A stretch of 64,000 nt of DNA, from contig OZ029913.1 of assembly GCA_964023275.1 (NCBI GenBank), positions 40,787,757-40,851,756 on the forward strand. The letters run 5' to 3'. Below the pieces are notes generated by a model. The model was not told the origin of the DNA. It saw only the letters and a list, made by a program, of their open reading frames with translations, and did not search any database. Of the stretch, positions 21,650 through 32,825 are shown in pieces; the first letter of the stretch is position 1; each line of letters starts with the position of its first letter. A program made the position numbers and the translations under genes. This DNA is from Norana najaformis (Eukaryota; Annelida; Clitellata; Crassiclitellata; Hormogastridae).

Positions 21650-22390
21650 CTTTGTAGCCATTCTCGCTAGTTCTAATATTTTGTAAGTCTTGCTTTCGTT
21701 CTCAAATGTCATCATATTGTCAGTATTTTCTATTTCCGTTCTGTACTCGATGTTTAAAGTATTTATTTAGGTTTAATTTTTCGAATGTGTAGTTTTATTA
21801 CGGAATTTATGGCATCTTTGACGTTCCATAATACGGTCAGATGAAGATCACGTGATCCCATTAGCTACGCTATAATTTTCTGGCATATACATAGAACCCA
21901 GATTAACAGATTGTTCAGTAAATCCTGTTTTGCTCTCCTCTTGTTCTTCGAAGAGATGTGAATATGAACAAAGATAACCAAGACCGTTTAGCTTCCCAAT
22001 AGTTCATAAGATTTTAGTTTCCAAGCTTTTCAGATGACCTTTCTTTTAGCTTGGCAGATTTTATTATCCGTTCAGTTTTGCGGGTTTTATCACGGTATTG
22101 TTACTTTACAAGACAAACCTTAACGAAGCTATCCTCACCCTAATCAGTTTGGGCGTCAAATCAATGGCATGACCTCAAACTCAAACGGGGCATTACCGCT
22201 CCTCTTGGTATGTCCTCTTGCCTTGGCCATACGTTAGCTCATTTGAAATAGAAGAACGGGAGGGCCTCTAATTATGACACAGACGTTTTCCTCCGGAGAA
22301 GATTTCAATCCTGAATTCCGCTGATTATAACGGAATTTGTCAGAAATGAAATGAAAGAGAACCACATGATTTAAGGCCACCGGATGAATT
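21650..22390. other. unassigned intergenic DNA
   Basis: Nothing recognisable on either strand. Confidence 0.35.
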
Positions 22391-22394
22391 AAAG

Positions 22395-22435
22395 GAAGAT
22401 ATATTATTATTATTATTATTATTATCATCATCATT

Positions 22436-22476
<41 letters not shown>

Positions 22477-22512
22477 TATTATTATTATTATTATTATTTA
22501 TTATTATTATTA

Positions 22513-22551
<39 letters not shown>

Positions 22552-22570
22552 GTTATTATTATTGTTAATC
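22395..22570. repeat. ATT/ATC trinucleotide array
   Basis: TATTAT, then CATCAT, then TATTAT again. Confidence 0.95.
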
Positions 22571-22574
22571 AACC

Positions 22575-22865
22575 AGTTAATCTCTGGTTGTGCCAAAAAC
22601 TAGAATCGTTCATGGTGAGCGAGCTATTTGGGTTGCTGAACCTAAACTTTGGAATTTACTTCCTGCATTTGTGCTTTATGCTCAGTCTCTTCTCTTGTTT
22701 CAATTCTTGTTCAGTTTAAGACTTACATTTTTCAGTTGGCTTATTCGCCGTAGGCTGCCCCTCTGTTTCTGGATATTGACCTGACTGCGGCTTCAATTTG
22801 GTGCGCCATCGATTGATGCTATGTGCATTAGATACCAGCGCAACAGAAGTTTCTAATAAATAAAA
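22575..22865 (+). mobile_element. CR1-like LINE 3' end, same family as 17,640-18,705
   Basis: Encodes the C-terminal pattern PKTRIVHGERA, AEPKLWNLLPAFV with a frameshift after it, then a tail (CTGCGGCTTCAATTTGGTGC, GATTGATGCTATGTGCATTA) close to the other copy, ending in AATAAATAAAAAATAA. 5'-truncated. Confidence 0.8.
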
Positions 22866-22874
22866 AATAATTAT

Positions 22875-22925
22875 AGGGTCGGGTCAGATGAGTTAAGGTT
22901 AGGTAAGGTGAGGTTAGTTATATTT
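22875..22925 (+). repeat. AAGGT pentamer cluster
   Basis: GGTTAGGTAAGGTGAGGTTAG. Confidence 0.55.
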
Positions 22926-22995
22926 TCTTAGAATGCGATATATAGATGTTGCGCTGCCAATAAAATTCCTTAAATTCGCAAAAGAATCTTCCACT

Positions 22996-24204
22996 TCATC
23001 CGATCCTGAAATTCTGTGACGCAACGATACTTGATCGCCTTTTCTCAGCTGTCAGACTGATCGACTGCAGAGCCAGCAAACTGGTGGAGGACTTGGAGGT
23101 AGTGGTAGGACCATGTGCCAGTGTACCATTTCCGATCGACCAGATGCTTGGCCGACCACGTGAATCAAAACCGGAAGTTGGACTGGACCGGACGCGGAGC
23201 ATGCGCAGGAGTTCTACTCGAAATCGTTCACCGGTCAGACAGTAGAGAAAGAAATTGATGGCGTGGTTGAGACAGGCCAGCTGGTTGTTGACGGTGCGCG
23301 CCACATTGTAGGCATTCCGATGACTTCCGGTTGACCAGTGCGCTCTTCCGACGGTCAAGAAGATGCTCGGGGTCACGCAGACGAGAAAGGTAAAAGACAC
23401 GCTCATACACATCAGCGACGTCTGCGTAAAGGTCTTCCGCCAGGCGGCGCCGCGCATCCTGCCGACGTATGCAAGCGTTCGAACGATCAATATGTTGCTG
23501 ACGATGATGACGCAGAAGGGAGTGGCACTGACCGTGACGAAAGCGATCCACGGTCGAACGTACAACTCGTAAGTCAGGTACTCCTTCAGGCGCTCGCATC
23601 TACCCTCTGTCGCAGCCGAGTGATCGTATAGAATCCCACGCGTCCAGAAGACGTGAAGGTTCTTGAAGACGGCCACCAAGGTCAAGGTCAGGGCTGCGAT
23701 GAGGGCGTGGCGCGGTTGACACACGCGACTCTTTTGCAGCGGGAAGCAGACAGCCACCAGTCGGTCGATGGTGAAAGCGACGAGGATCCAGATGGCGACG
23801 TCGCTGGCCGTGTAGAAGGCGAACTTCTCCGAGCGACACGTCCAGTCGTTGAGATCAGCGAACCCGAACCGGATCGATGAACCCTTCAGGAACTCCGGAA
23901 CGATACGGAAGATGAGAGCGGCTGTGTCGGCGACGGATATCAGCGACAGGTAGATGCTGGTTGTTGTATTACGAAGTCGCTTCCGCCGCATGACGAGGAG
24001 CGTCAGGGTGTTGCCCAGAACCCCGATTACCAAGGTCACAGGGGCAATGTGGACCCAGACGAAAGGATGATCCTGAAAGGATGATCCCCATTTCCGGACC
24101 TTCGTGAGGTTCTCTGCTTTTGACGAGTGATGAGTCGAGTTGCTCGCAATCCTAAACGAAAACGTTGAGCCGTCGTACGAGAGGCTGTTTTCAAAGTCCG
24201 ACAT
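22996..24204 (-). CDS. class A (rhodopsin-like) GPCR, peptide-receptor type, intronless
   Basis: A 402-residue seven-helix receptor, probably for a neuropeptide, at the plasma membrane. N-terminus has NST (22) and NLT (32) glycosylation sites. TM1 carries GNTLTLLV (64-71), TM2 SLISVADTA (87-95), TM3 ends in IDR at 146-148 (the DRY position), with Cys123 and Cys203 likely forming the extracellular disulphide. TM6 has FLVCVTP (273-279), lacking the usual Trp, and TM7 ends NHAINFFLYCLTGERF (313-328), where NFFLY replaces NPxxY. The NFFLYC form is common in invertebrate peptide receptors related to FMRFamide or TRH receptors. The Ser/Thr-rich tail suits phosphorylation. The start ATG (24,204) has an in-frame TAG three codons upstream. 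Ligand unknown. Confidence 0.92.
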   Translation of the reverse strand: MSDFENSLSYDGSTFSFRIASNSTHHSSKAENLTKVRKWGSSFQDHPFVWVHIAPVTLVIGVLGNTLTLLVMRRKRLRNTTTSIYLSLISVADTAALIFRIVPEFLKGSSIRFGFADLNDWTCRSEKFAFYTASDVAIWILVAFTIDRLVAVCFPLQKSRVCQPRHALIAALTLTLVAVFKNLHVFWTRGILYDHSAATEGRCERLKEYLTYELYVRPWIAFVTVSATPFCVIIVSNILIVRTLAYVGRMRGAAWRKTFTQTSLMCMSVSFTFLVCVTPSIFLTVGRAHWSTGSHRNAYNVARTVNNQLACLNHAINFFLYCLTGERFRVELLRMLRVRSSPTSGFDSRGRPSIWSIGNGTLAHGPTTTSKSSTSLLALQSISLTAEKRRSSIVASQNFRIG

Positions 24205-24840
24205 TTCTGCCTAAGACTTGACCTTGACCGTGGTCGCCGGAAGCACCTGGATAAAACAGGGAGAATTTTAGTGAAGGAATTAACTATCCGTAGCTTATTA
24301 CACGTCGTAATTCAATTACTTTTTCTGGGCTAACGATTACCTAAAAGGTACTTAATAGGGCAATGTTTAGAGTCTAGATACATATAAATATGCGCACTAA
24401 CTGCAAGAAAACTGCGAATGATTTGCAGCACAGTAGTTACTATGACTCGCTTTGACTACTACATTACATCTGGGTTACAAAAATGCATCTGTAACTGTAT
24501 GACATCTGTTGAATCAAACACGCTCAGTCTTTTCTGCTACTTTATGATATCAGAATGTATTAAATTTGAGTGACTTAAAAGCCATCGTACGACTTCTAAA
24601 CATCTAGATCGCTAAACCACACTCAGACTATTCTGTTACTATACAGTACAACATCTGAATAACTTAACCACATCTAAACAACTGTCTATAGATGGCCAAA
24701 GATGCGTGCAAAGCACGCCAGTGGCGCCGTCGGCGAATTAAATAAGGCTGATTCTACAACCGCTGGCAAAATGTCTATGGAAACCCTGGCGCTGTAAAGT
24801 TCTTTAAGTTCGTTAATAAAATATCGTTTCAAAAATTATG
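24205..24840. other. 5' flank of the GPCR
   Basis: On the minus strand TTTTATCCAG at about 24,252-24,243 could be the acceptor of a 5' UTR intron. 24,690-24,800 holds a retroelement-like tail (CCTGGCGCTGTAAAGTTC). Otherwise nothing recognised. Confidence 0.35.
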
Positions 24841-24844
24841 CATA

Positions 24845-24874
24845 CTAATAAATAATAATAATAATAATAATAAT

Positions 24875-24909
<35 letters not shown>

Positions 24910-24955
24910 GAAGAAGAAGAAGAAGAAGAAGAAGAACAACAACAACAACAACAGC
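24845..24955. repeat. AAT, AAG, AAC compound trinucleotide array
   Basis: AATAAT passes into AAGAAG, then AACAAC. Confidence 0.95.
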
Positions 24956-25064
24956 AAGCATCAAATGTCTTCGTCTAAGCCACGTACGCGCAGAACGACA
25001 AGATTCTGGCTAGCCTATCTATTTTTATGAGGTGTAAAACTATCTGTTGTCATTGCATTTATAT

Positions 25065-25320
25065 ATTTAAGAAGGGAGGGAGGGAAGAAATGTGGAGGGA
25101 GACAGGAAGGAAGAGACACAGAGGGTGAGAGAGGAGGGCATAGAGGGAAAAGGAAGCAGGAGTGGAGAGAAACAGAGGAAGGAAGAGACGAAGGATAAAA
25201 AGAGGCAAAGGGAGAGAGGAAGGGAGGACAGGTAGAAAGGGAGGCAAGGGGAGAGAAAAACAGAGTAAGGATGGGATGGAGAGTGAAAGTAAACAACAGA
25301 AGGAGGCAGGGTGGGACAGT
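25065..25320. repeat. GGGAGGAAG purine tract
   Basis: Purine-rich imperfect repeat; ORFs on both strands are artefacts. Confidence 0.7.
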
Positions 25321-25329
25321 AACATAGAG

Positions 25330-26030
25330 AGAGAACTAAAGCACAGATGTTCTGCCATTTTACTACGACTTTTAAATGATAATATGAAATCTTAAAGACT
25401 TAAAAGCCGTTAGACTACTAAAAAGCATCCCGGTCGCCAAAACTCACCTCGATTACTATGTGAAGCCTTGCTGCCATTAGATATGGAAAAATGGCCGGAT
25501 GGTACATCTGGTCATTTCTTTTCTCGGCTTCCTCCATTCGTTTGTGAATTATCGTCCACTTTCTCTGCTGTTCTCTCGCTAAGCAAATGCACGACTTTTC
25601 GTTAGCTGCTTTGCACGTGTGTATCAAAGCATTTATATAGCGCCTTTTAAAGAACTTCACGAAAGCCCTTTTACCTCTAAGTCAGTCTTTCCTTCGAGAA
25701 AATCCTTAAACGAACTGATCTGACGGCCGCAACTGTGAACGTGCAGAATCCATTTCCCTCAACACCCAACGACGCAAATGTTTGCAGTGGGTCAGCTGTG
25801 GTCAGTTGTGGTCAGTCGATGGTCAGTCATAGCAGCGGTCATCGACTGCTTCTTGTCGTTCTGTCGCTGGCCAACAGCCGCGTGCAACGATTAAGCTCTC
25901 GCCTTCTAACGCACAATGGGCGGTTTCAGCCTCTGCTGAGACGATTCAGCTGTGTAGGGCCCTCAAGGTTCATAATGCACAATTGCATTGTATTATGTAT
26001 AGACGCTAATTACCGAATCACATTAAAGTA
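25330..26030. other. unassigned intergenic DNA
   Basis: TGTGGTCAGT is repeated three times near 25,795-25,830. No gene recognised. Confidence 0.35.
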
Positions 26031-26039
26031 ATAGTTACG

Positions 26040-26115
26040 CACTAAGTCAGGCATTTAGTCTCGTCTAGTATAGTCCAGCATAGTACAGGTTAGTCTAGTC
26101 CAATCCAATCCAGGG
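26040..26115. repeat. TAGTC pentamer repeat
   Basis: TAGTCTCGTC, TAGTATAGTCCAGCATAG and related units. Confidence 0.5.
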
Positions 26116-26700
26116 AAATGGTCAGTTGGCAACGCCGTATTGCAGCACAGCGAGTCCACAGGTAGCGGATTGTGGAACGGCCTCCAGTAAGGAGGTTACG
26201 GTACATGTAGCTGCGAAATAAGTGGGATATCTCCAGCGAATAAGGAGTCGCGGACCAACAGCGGCGTCCTCATCAGGGTGTGGGCGATGATGAGCGGCAA
26301 CATCACCCTGTCAAACACCGCAGGTACCGATGACGGGAGCATGATATGGCGAGTTTAGGCCGCCATTACATAAGCCTGAATCCTGTTGCTAAGTGACTGA
26401 TTCAGGGAAGACACTCGAACCATGGGAGAAAACCTAGAAGTCAAATCCGGTAAGACGACAGTCTATACTGGAGTACTAGATGCGTGCATCGAATCAGCCA
26501 TCCGCCCATCCCACGCCTGCCTGGTCGGTGCCTGGGGGAATTTCTTTATGCTAATGTATTGTGATGATGATGCATTATTAATATTGGAGTTAAGATTGTC
26601 AACATGTTGCATATTTCGAAAATACACAAGGAAATTGCTCTCACAGATTCCATCAACCAATAAGTGGTCGCCATTTGAGTGATGAATATTTACTGCTTAA
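26116..26700. other. possible mobile-element relic of unknown class
   Basis: GC-richer than its surroundings. Contains an open frame at 26,422-26,682 (ATG in ACCATGG) coding MGENLEVKSGKTTVYTG and a Cys-containing stretch. No family recognised. Confidence 0.25.
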
Positions 26701-26979
26701 CGAATATTCATTAATGCTAAGCACGTTGCTTAGACGACTAAAATTCAGATAACATTTAACAACATACTTTCTAAAGTTTAAAACTGTAATTCTTAAATTT
26801 TAATATGACTGAGGAGTACACAAAAAAGTTGCCAATTTCCACCAACTTCTTGAAAGTCTCAGTAGTGCCTTATTTAACAACATAATTTCTAAAGTTTTAA
26901 AACTGTAGTTCCTATATTTTAATATTTAATATAAAATTAAATATTTTAATAATGCTGTTGCCTAATGATTCTAGCTATA

Positions 26980-28010
26980 ACTGATCTGAATCGTTTGAAT
27001 TAAACCGATTTTGATGATTATGATCTTGTCAAAGAACACATTTTGAAAGAGTTGAAATTAACACCTCGAGAATACTGAATAAAGTTCACTGAGACAAAGA
27101 AATTGCCAGAAGAAGCCCTTATATTGTTTAATGCGATGCTGGAAAATCTTTCCACTTACTCTGTCCCTGGCAGGGAAGTGAATGAAGATCATAAGAAATT
27201 GTATGACTTTATGGTCGCAGATAGTTTAAAAGAATCGCTGCCACCAGGACCTTTGCAATTTGTTTTATGTCAATAGAGAATGAAGTGTTTCTCCTCTGAT
27301 GTAATTGCAGATTTAGCGATTATGAAGAATCGCTTTGGAGTTGCTATTCGACCTAGAACTGGTTATGAGAAATTACAAACACACAGTGATTCCAGTTGTC
27401 AGAGTAAATGACAGAACTTCAAGAATAAACAGACAACGGAAAAGACCAATTTGAAGAAAGAAGGAACAAACGAGGAAAAAGTAAGTTTGTAAAACCGAGA
27501 GCAAGGAAAGAATCAGTTTCAAAGAACGAGGCAAATTGGAGACTTTGTTAAAGGTGTAGATCAAGCACACATTCGTTAAAGATTGCAAGCAAATTCAGCC
27601 TGAGGCTTTTAGCTCTAGAGCTTGTGATTTTAATCGAGAAGAAAGCTCAAAACCTAAATTGCAAGTGGTAAATGTTCCGAAGACCAGCATGATAGAAAAT
27701 GCTTGAATGAAACAGACCTGAAAACTGTCATGAAAGACACAGATTGGTTAAAAGTCAAATACGCGAGAACATATTGGAGTGGAAATTGCAAATGAACCAA
27801 AAGGAAGAGGAATTGAAGCACTTGTGGATTCAGATACGATAAACCCTGTAGCTGACGACAGCTGGTTCAAAATAAGAAATTGAAAGAGATAGGATAGCTG
27901 AATATCCAGAGTGCGGCAGAAAAGGGAACGACTATCTCCGTTAAAGGAACGAACCCTGTTCTGAGAAAGTCCATTTGGCCAACAGACTGAGGCAGAAGAC
28001 AGAGAGTAGG
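26980..28010 (+). pseudogene. decayed LTR-retroelement gag-protease relic
   Basis: 27,016-27,410 reads as one frame with the pattern of metazoan LTR-element Gag proteins (YDLVKEHILKELKLTP, then LPEEALILFNAMLENLSTY, then DSLKESLPPGPLQFVL, then IADLAIMKNRFG). It is broken by TGA at 27,076 and TAG at 27,274. Around 27,550-27,590 a zinc-knuckle-like CxxCxxxxH and a Cys lie in two frames, so there is also a frameshift. At 27,779-27,850 IEALVDSDTINPVADD resembles a retropepsin active-site region with the motif damaged. No polymerase or LTRs are seen. Dead copy. Confidence 0.65.
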
Positions 28011-28076
28011 TTCCCGAAATAGAGCTTAACACTGTTGTTTCTTCTTAAGAAACGACCAATCCTCAAACTTTCATGG

Positions 28077-28214
28077 AGAGAACGGACACCATGGACAGAG
28101 ATGGTAGGGAAAGGCCATTCTTTATCGAGGGTAACAGAGGCAGTGATGTGGGTCTCTCCGGGCGTAGAACTGGGTGGGAGTCACCCCCGCCCAAGCGAAG
28201 TTATGCACAGACCG
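28077..28214 (+). mobile_element. dispersed coding-type repeat, copy 2
   Basis: About 70 percent identical by eye to 11,241-11,377. The frame from ATG 28,073 is open and reads TMDRDGRERPFFIEGNRG, then GWESPPPKRSYAQTV, as might start a retroelement ORF. Confidence 0.6.
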
Positions 28215-28224
28215 TGATCACCAC

Positions 28225-28300
28225 TTATGTATATATGTATGTAGGTATATATGTATGTATGTATGCATGCATGCATGCATATATGCATGTATGTATCTAT
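28225..28300. repeat. GTAT/GCAT microsatellite
   Basis: TATGTATG and GCATGCATGC units. Confidence 0.85.
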
Positions 28301-28334
28301 TTATTTATGCAGTATACTTTGTATACAGATACAT

Positions 28335-28815
28335 AAGGACTGACTGACTGATTGACTGACTGACTGATTGATTGATTTATACATCCATTCATCCATCCAT
28401 CCATCCCTCCCTCCAACCAATCAACCACCCACCCATCCATCCATCCATCCACCCACCCACCCATCCATCCATCCATTTCTCCATCCCTCCATACTTCCCT
28501 CCCTCCATCCATCCCTCCCTCCATCCATTTATCCATCCCTCCATCCCTCCCTCCACTCCCTCCATCCATCCATCCATCCCTCCAACCAATCAACCACCCA
28601 CCCATCCATCCATCCATTCATCCATTCCTCCATCCCTCCAAACTTCCCTCCCTCCCTCCATCCATCCATCCATTCCTCTATCCCTCCATCCCTCCATCCC
28701 TCCATCCATCCATCCATCCAACCATCCATCCATCCATTCCTCCATCCCTCCATCCCTACCTCCCTCCATCCATCCATCCATCCAACCGTCCGTCCGTCCA
28801 TCCAGCCACTCATTC
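28335..28815. repeat. degenerate ATCC/CTCC satellite
   Basis: GACT units, then about 430 bp of CCATCCAT with CCTCC, CAACC and CACCC variants. A roughly 190-bp higher-order block (TCCAACCAATCAACCACCC) starts near 28,411 and again near 28,580. Confidence 0.9.
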
Positions 28816-28819
28816 ATTC

Positions 28820-28970
28820 ACTCTTTCAGGCAATTATGCAAAGCCCCTTCATGTTTCAATACAGCAAAGCATACAATATAGGACGAAGATTGCATGGCTG
28901 TATTACGTCAACTGCTTGACTACCGATCGTATTGTGGACATAGGCGGCCGTCGTCAGTCAGCCAGTCAGC
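28820..28970. other. unassigned
   Basis: Short unique stretch between satellite and the ORF that follows; nothing recognised. Confidence 0.3.
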
Positions 28971-29241
28971 CATGAAACGTCGGGCCATCGTCATAGTCGT
29001 CGTCGTCGTCGTTATTATCATGCGACTGTTTGAGACGGACGCACAAACGCTCTCCCACGGCCTGTGTCTTTGTCAACAGAGCCAGCGATATCGTGGTCCT
29101 TTTAGGCAATTTCATTTCCGGTTCTATACACACGGATTAACGGACAAACGCTCGACGGGTTTTAGACAGCGCATGAATACAATGGACGCCCTCGCTCCTG
29201 AAAGTAATGTCCTGCTATGTGACGCAGTGGCTGAGCGCTAG
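28971..29241 (+). CDS. candidate small secreted protein or first exon
   Basis: From ATG 28,971 the frame codes 90 residues: a basic start (MKRR), a strongly hydrophobic stretch AIVIVVVVVVIIM and a plausible cleavage after TDA, then LSHGLCLCQQSQRYRGPFRQ and a DKR dibasic site. That is the layout of a signal-peptide precursor. Against this, the valines come from a GTC run, and the 3' part of the frame (from about 29,215) enters a SINE. No family recognised; could be chance. Confidence 0.25.
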
Positions 29242-29370
29242 CCATGTAACACGAAGTTTGTGAGTTCGAGTTTCCTCCTCTGAGAAGGCTGCTGTGGAAG
29301 AACCTTGAGCAAGTCTTTAATAAGTATTTATTAACGCAAATTGGATTCTATTAGATTAGATTGGATCGGA
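29215..29370 (+). mobile_element. tRNA-derived SINE
   Basis: GCAGTGGCTGAGCGCTAGC (A-box region) and GTGAGTTCGAGT (B box), then CTGTGGAAGAACCTTGAGCA, matching the SINE at 55,675 over its body. Ends in ATTAGATTAGATTGGATCGG. Confidence 0.7.
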
Positions 29371-31130
29371 ATGGATCTCACAATGGGGAGGCAGCATCCA
29401 GTCGTATCACCGAGCCAGAGCCAACCCCGGAACCGGACAGTGATTGTTTCGACCTTAACTGGAGCACACTGAATATATTTCTTCTGTCGTTCAAACATAT
29501 ATTTCGTAACTCGCCCGAACCTGGACTTTGACTTGTATGCGCTGTGTTAGCCCAGCACAGGAATGTACTATCCATAATGTAGTGTTACGCTTATCCTTCT
29601 TCGAAATAGGCAGGGAGGGTACAATCTGCATTAAGAGCGAGTACATTTCGTAGATGATCTTAGACTTTCGATAGAATTTGAAATTATTATGCCTATTATT
29701 AGTATTTTTGTTGTTATTATTATTACTACTACTACTACTATTAGGCATATTATTATTATTCACGTCAAACATACATGGAGCAATGACATTAATCTACCTA
29801 TTAGGCGCCAATTAAACTATATAGTTATCGTATCTTTCTTGTACAAGACCGTAATGTGATTTTCCCTTTTCAAGAGACGGCCCCACCAGAAGGTTTCTTG
29901 TATCGAATACGATGAGTCCAAACTGAACATTCTTTAACTGCATTCACAGTTCAACAAGCTCTGATGTCACAGGAACTCCATTATTGCCATTACACAGGTT
30001 GGCCGTTAGATGTAAACACCGGTAAAGAAGCGAAGACCTTCTCAACCATTCCTTGCTGCTATTCCGCATCCACAGTCGCTGAGTCGCATGCAATTTCGAC
30101 GATACCAAAATCCGCAGTATCGCTGTTTCTACTGTTCTTTACTCCAATAATAAGAATCCTGTTGGTCCTTTACGAACAAATGTCCACTGTAACTGTATCG
30201 CAATATGGTTACATAAAGAACTCGATGGCCGAGTTTTTACTAATGATCAATTCGTTGAGGTGATTTAACAAATGGTCTAGCGCAGTCAACCGATTCTTTC
30301 GACTTCCTTGACATCCCTTACGTTGTTTTATTCAATCTAGTCCTTGTTGGATTTTGTCGACTGGCGTCATTACTTTCCCATAGTTACCGGTTACATCATT
30401 AATTCCGTTAGTTAAAATGATACTTGAATACAGAGAGAACCATTATGTTAAAGGAAGTGCTTTCATATCGTGACAATTCCGACAATACTGTTTGCAATAC
30501 ATGCGCGAAAGACAACGCTCATGACGATTTCACCATTGTTCAACAAGGGACTAATGGAAGTTGGATTATTTAAAGCGACAAACTGACACACAAAATTCAT
30601 GTCGATTCTCTTTGCAATATGTCAGAATACAGATAAAAAAGGATTTTCAAGATGCTATAGGAATCAACCATCCAGCCTTTTCTAGCCTAGTAGGCCTAGA
30701 TGATAATTGCAATTGTATCAACCTGGGTCATGACAGTCTCATAAAAGTGTGGACCATTGATGACGTCCGCAAAGGGGGAAGGATGGTCATCCAACTGCGG
30801 ACAAGAGGAGGGGGGGTTTGCCAACAATGCAGACGACCATGTACCACATCTAAATTTAGCACATTTATGTATGTATAGACTGCCATTGTATATGTATTTA
30901 TATTCTATCCCTTTGACACTGAATCACTGTGATAAAGGTGCCGTTTTAATTAAATTAATTATTTTAATTATGTAACTAAATATTTAAAAGAATAAACAAA
31001 TTCTTTGACCGGAGTGAAATCGCTGTAATATCGCTAACCAAATTGGGCTTGAACTATGACCCTTGTACAGATGTTCCTTTGTTTAAATGCCTACAGATAA
31101 ATGCTACGTTATACATACCCAAAGTGTGGA
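29371..31130. other. gene-poor intergenic DNA
   Basis: Contains an AAT/ACT microsatellite at 29,690-29,765. Several short open frames (for example 29,964-30,263) show no domain. No RNA gene seen. Confidence 0.35.
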
Positions 31131-31134
31131 TAAA

Positions 31135-31290
31135 TGTATCAATGTGTGGGTGAATGAGTGAACGTAAGAACGAGTAAACGAACGAAATAAATGATTCAAC
31201 GAACGAATGAAACACTGAACGAATGAAGGACTGATTGAAAGAATCAAGGAATGACCGAATAAACGAATGAACGAATAAACGATCGAATAC
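31135..31290. repeat. GAACGAATGAA repeat
   Basis: Imperfect ACGAATGA/GAACGAAT units over about 150 bp. Confidence 0.75.
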
Positions 31291-31594
31291 ATTCATGCTC
31301 ATTACAGTAGTTTCGCGTTCGATGTCAGTCAACAACGCGTCGTGACTTATGTCATGAGAAAGTCACGACTGACGAAGTCACGACTGGAGGCAATCTCTGA
31401 ATGGTAAGTCGCCTAATTATCTCAAATGCCTTCTGACGTCACTTCTTCGTCACAATCGACGTCTTAGAGCGCCATCTGTCGTTCAACTTCAGTGAACTCT
31501 ACGGATGCCAAATCTAGGCAATTAAGCAGAGGGCAAAGCCGGGACAACTTCAATTTCTGGTATTCTTTGAAGCGCACTCGCTTTACAACTTGTA

Positions 31595-31665
31595 ACAATG
31601 TATGCGTGCATGCATGTATGTATGTATGTATGTGTGTATATATGTATGCATGCATGCATGTACCT
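31595..31665. repeat. GTAT microsatellite
   Basis: ATGTATGTATGTATGTGTG with GCATGCATGC. Confidence 0.85.
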
Positions 31666-31749
31666 GAATATCTAGATAGCACCTTTAAGAACCCGTCAGG
31701 CAATCAGCGTTCGCATGTATTTCGGGCCAATACAGAGCCTACAAACTGT

Positions 31750-32070
31750 CCCTGATCACTTTCAAGTCGCTGCATCGCTTTATTTCCCGAATATATTTCT
31801 CAATTCTGCATTCGAATAGCAGACAACCAGGACAGATGTCGACTGTGATCCCCGCGTTGAGGAATCAACTGCATGTCTCGTGATCTTCCACGAGGTTTGG
31901 CAAATGTTCCTTCTCTGTCGCTGGACCCCCTGCGTGGAACAGTCTTCCCGACAGTGTGAAGAATGCATCATCTCAGTAACAGCTCAAGACCTATCTTTTA
32001 AAAATATCATTTGAATGTCTATAATTATTTGCTCCTTTTTCAGCTTCGGGCCGTTCTACGGCGCCATATA
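31750..32070 (+). mobile_element. LINE reverse transcriptase C-terminal relic
   Basis: [20 protein letters not shown], then LKTYLFKISFECL, is the common LINE C-terminal pattern, interrupted by a stop and frame change, with a tail ending CGGCGCCATATAAATTGTC. Confidence 0.65.
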
Positions 32071-32079
32071 AATTGTCAT

Positions 32080-32205
32080 ACTATTATCATTATCATTATT
32101 ATTATTACTGCTATTGTTGTTGTTATTTTTGTTGTTGTTGTTGTTTTTGTTGTTGTTGTTTGTGTTTTTGTTATTATTATTTTTATTATTATTTTTTTAC
32201 CCGAG
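32080..32205. repeat. ATT/GTT trinucleotide array
   Basis: ATTATT, GTTGTT and TTTATT units. Confidence 0.9.
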
Positions 32206-32670
32206 GTAGGTATAATCCCTCAGGTGGTAAAAAAATTAGTCCGGAGACAGAAGTGAGCACCTGGAACGACTACGTATCATCCGACTCTGGAAGAGAGAAG
32301 GTACTGCGAAAGGCGACGGCGTTGAAACGTTGAATTATGATTGAGAGCCGTTGAAAAAGATAGCTAGTATCTCTTGCGTCTCCGGAATTGCGAGAAAGAC
32401 AGCAGCCCAAATCAGAGATAAAGGATATTATTATTATTATTTATTAATTATTTTATTTATTTATTTTGCCCGAGGTAGATATAATCTCTCAGGAACTGAA
32501 AAATCACTCAAGGAGCTGTTAAGGGGTGCCTGGTAAATCAGGCCTCGCCTCAGCAACATCAGGAAACGTGCCTCGGAAAGCGATGGCATTATAGCGCTGA
32601 ATACAGACTGAGAGGCGCTGAAAAAGAAAGGCAACCTCACGTGATTCTCCTGAGATGTTCGCATTTCGAC
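32206..32670 (+). repeat. pair of related segments
   Basis: CCCGAGGTAGGTATAATCCC at about 32,201 and CCCGAGGTAGATATAATCTC at about 32,469 start two related ~200-bp segments, each after an ATT run, each continuing to GAAAGGCGACGGC or GAAAGCGATGGC and TTGAGAGCCGTTGAAAAAGA or TGAGAGGCGCTGAAAAAGAA. This is a direct duplication or two copies of one short element. Confidence 0.7.
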
Positions 32671-32679
32671 CATCTCATG

Positions 32680-32825
32680 AGATTATTATTATTATTATTA
32701 TTATAATTACTAGTAGTAGTAGTAGTAATGGTAGTAGTGGTAGTGGTAGTAATTGTAGTAGTGGTAGTAGTAGTAGTAGTGGTAGTAGTAGTAGTAGTGG
32801 TAGTAGTAGTAGTAGTAGTATTATA
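32680..32825. repeat. TAG trinucleotide array
   Basis: ATTATT then TAGTAG with TGG variants. Confidence 0.95.

Noticed and set aside
23228..23880. Open frames overlapping the GPCR in other frames and strand
   Set aside because: Shadows of a GC-richer coding region; no domain.
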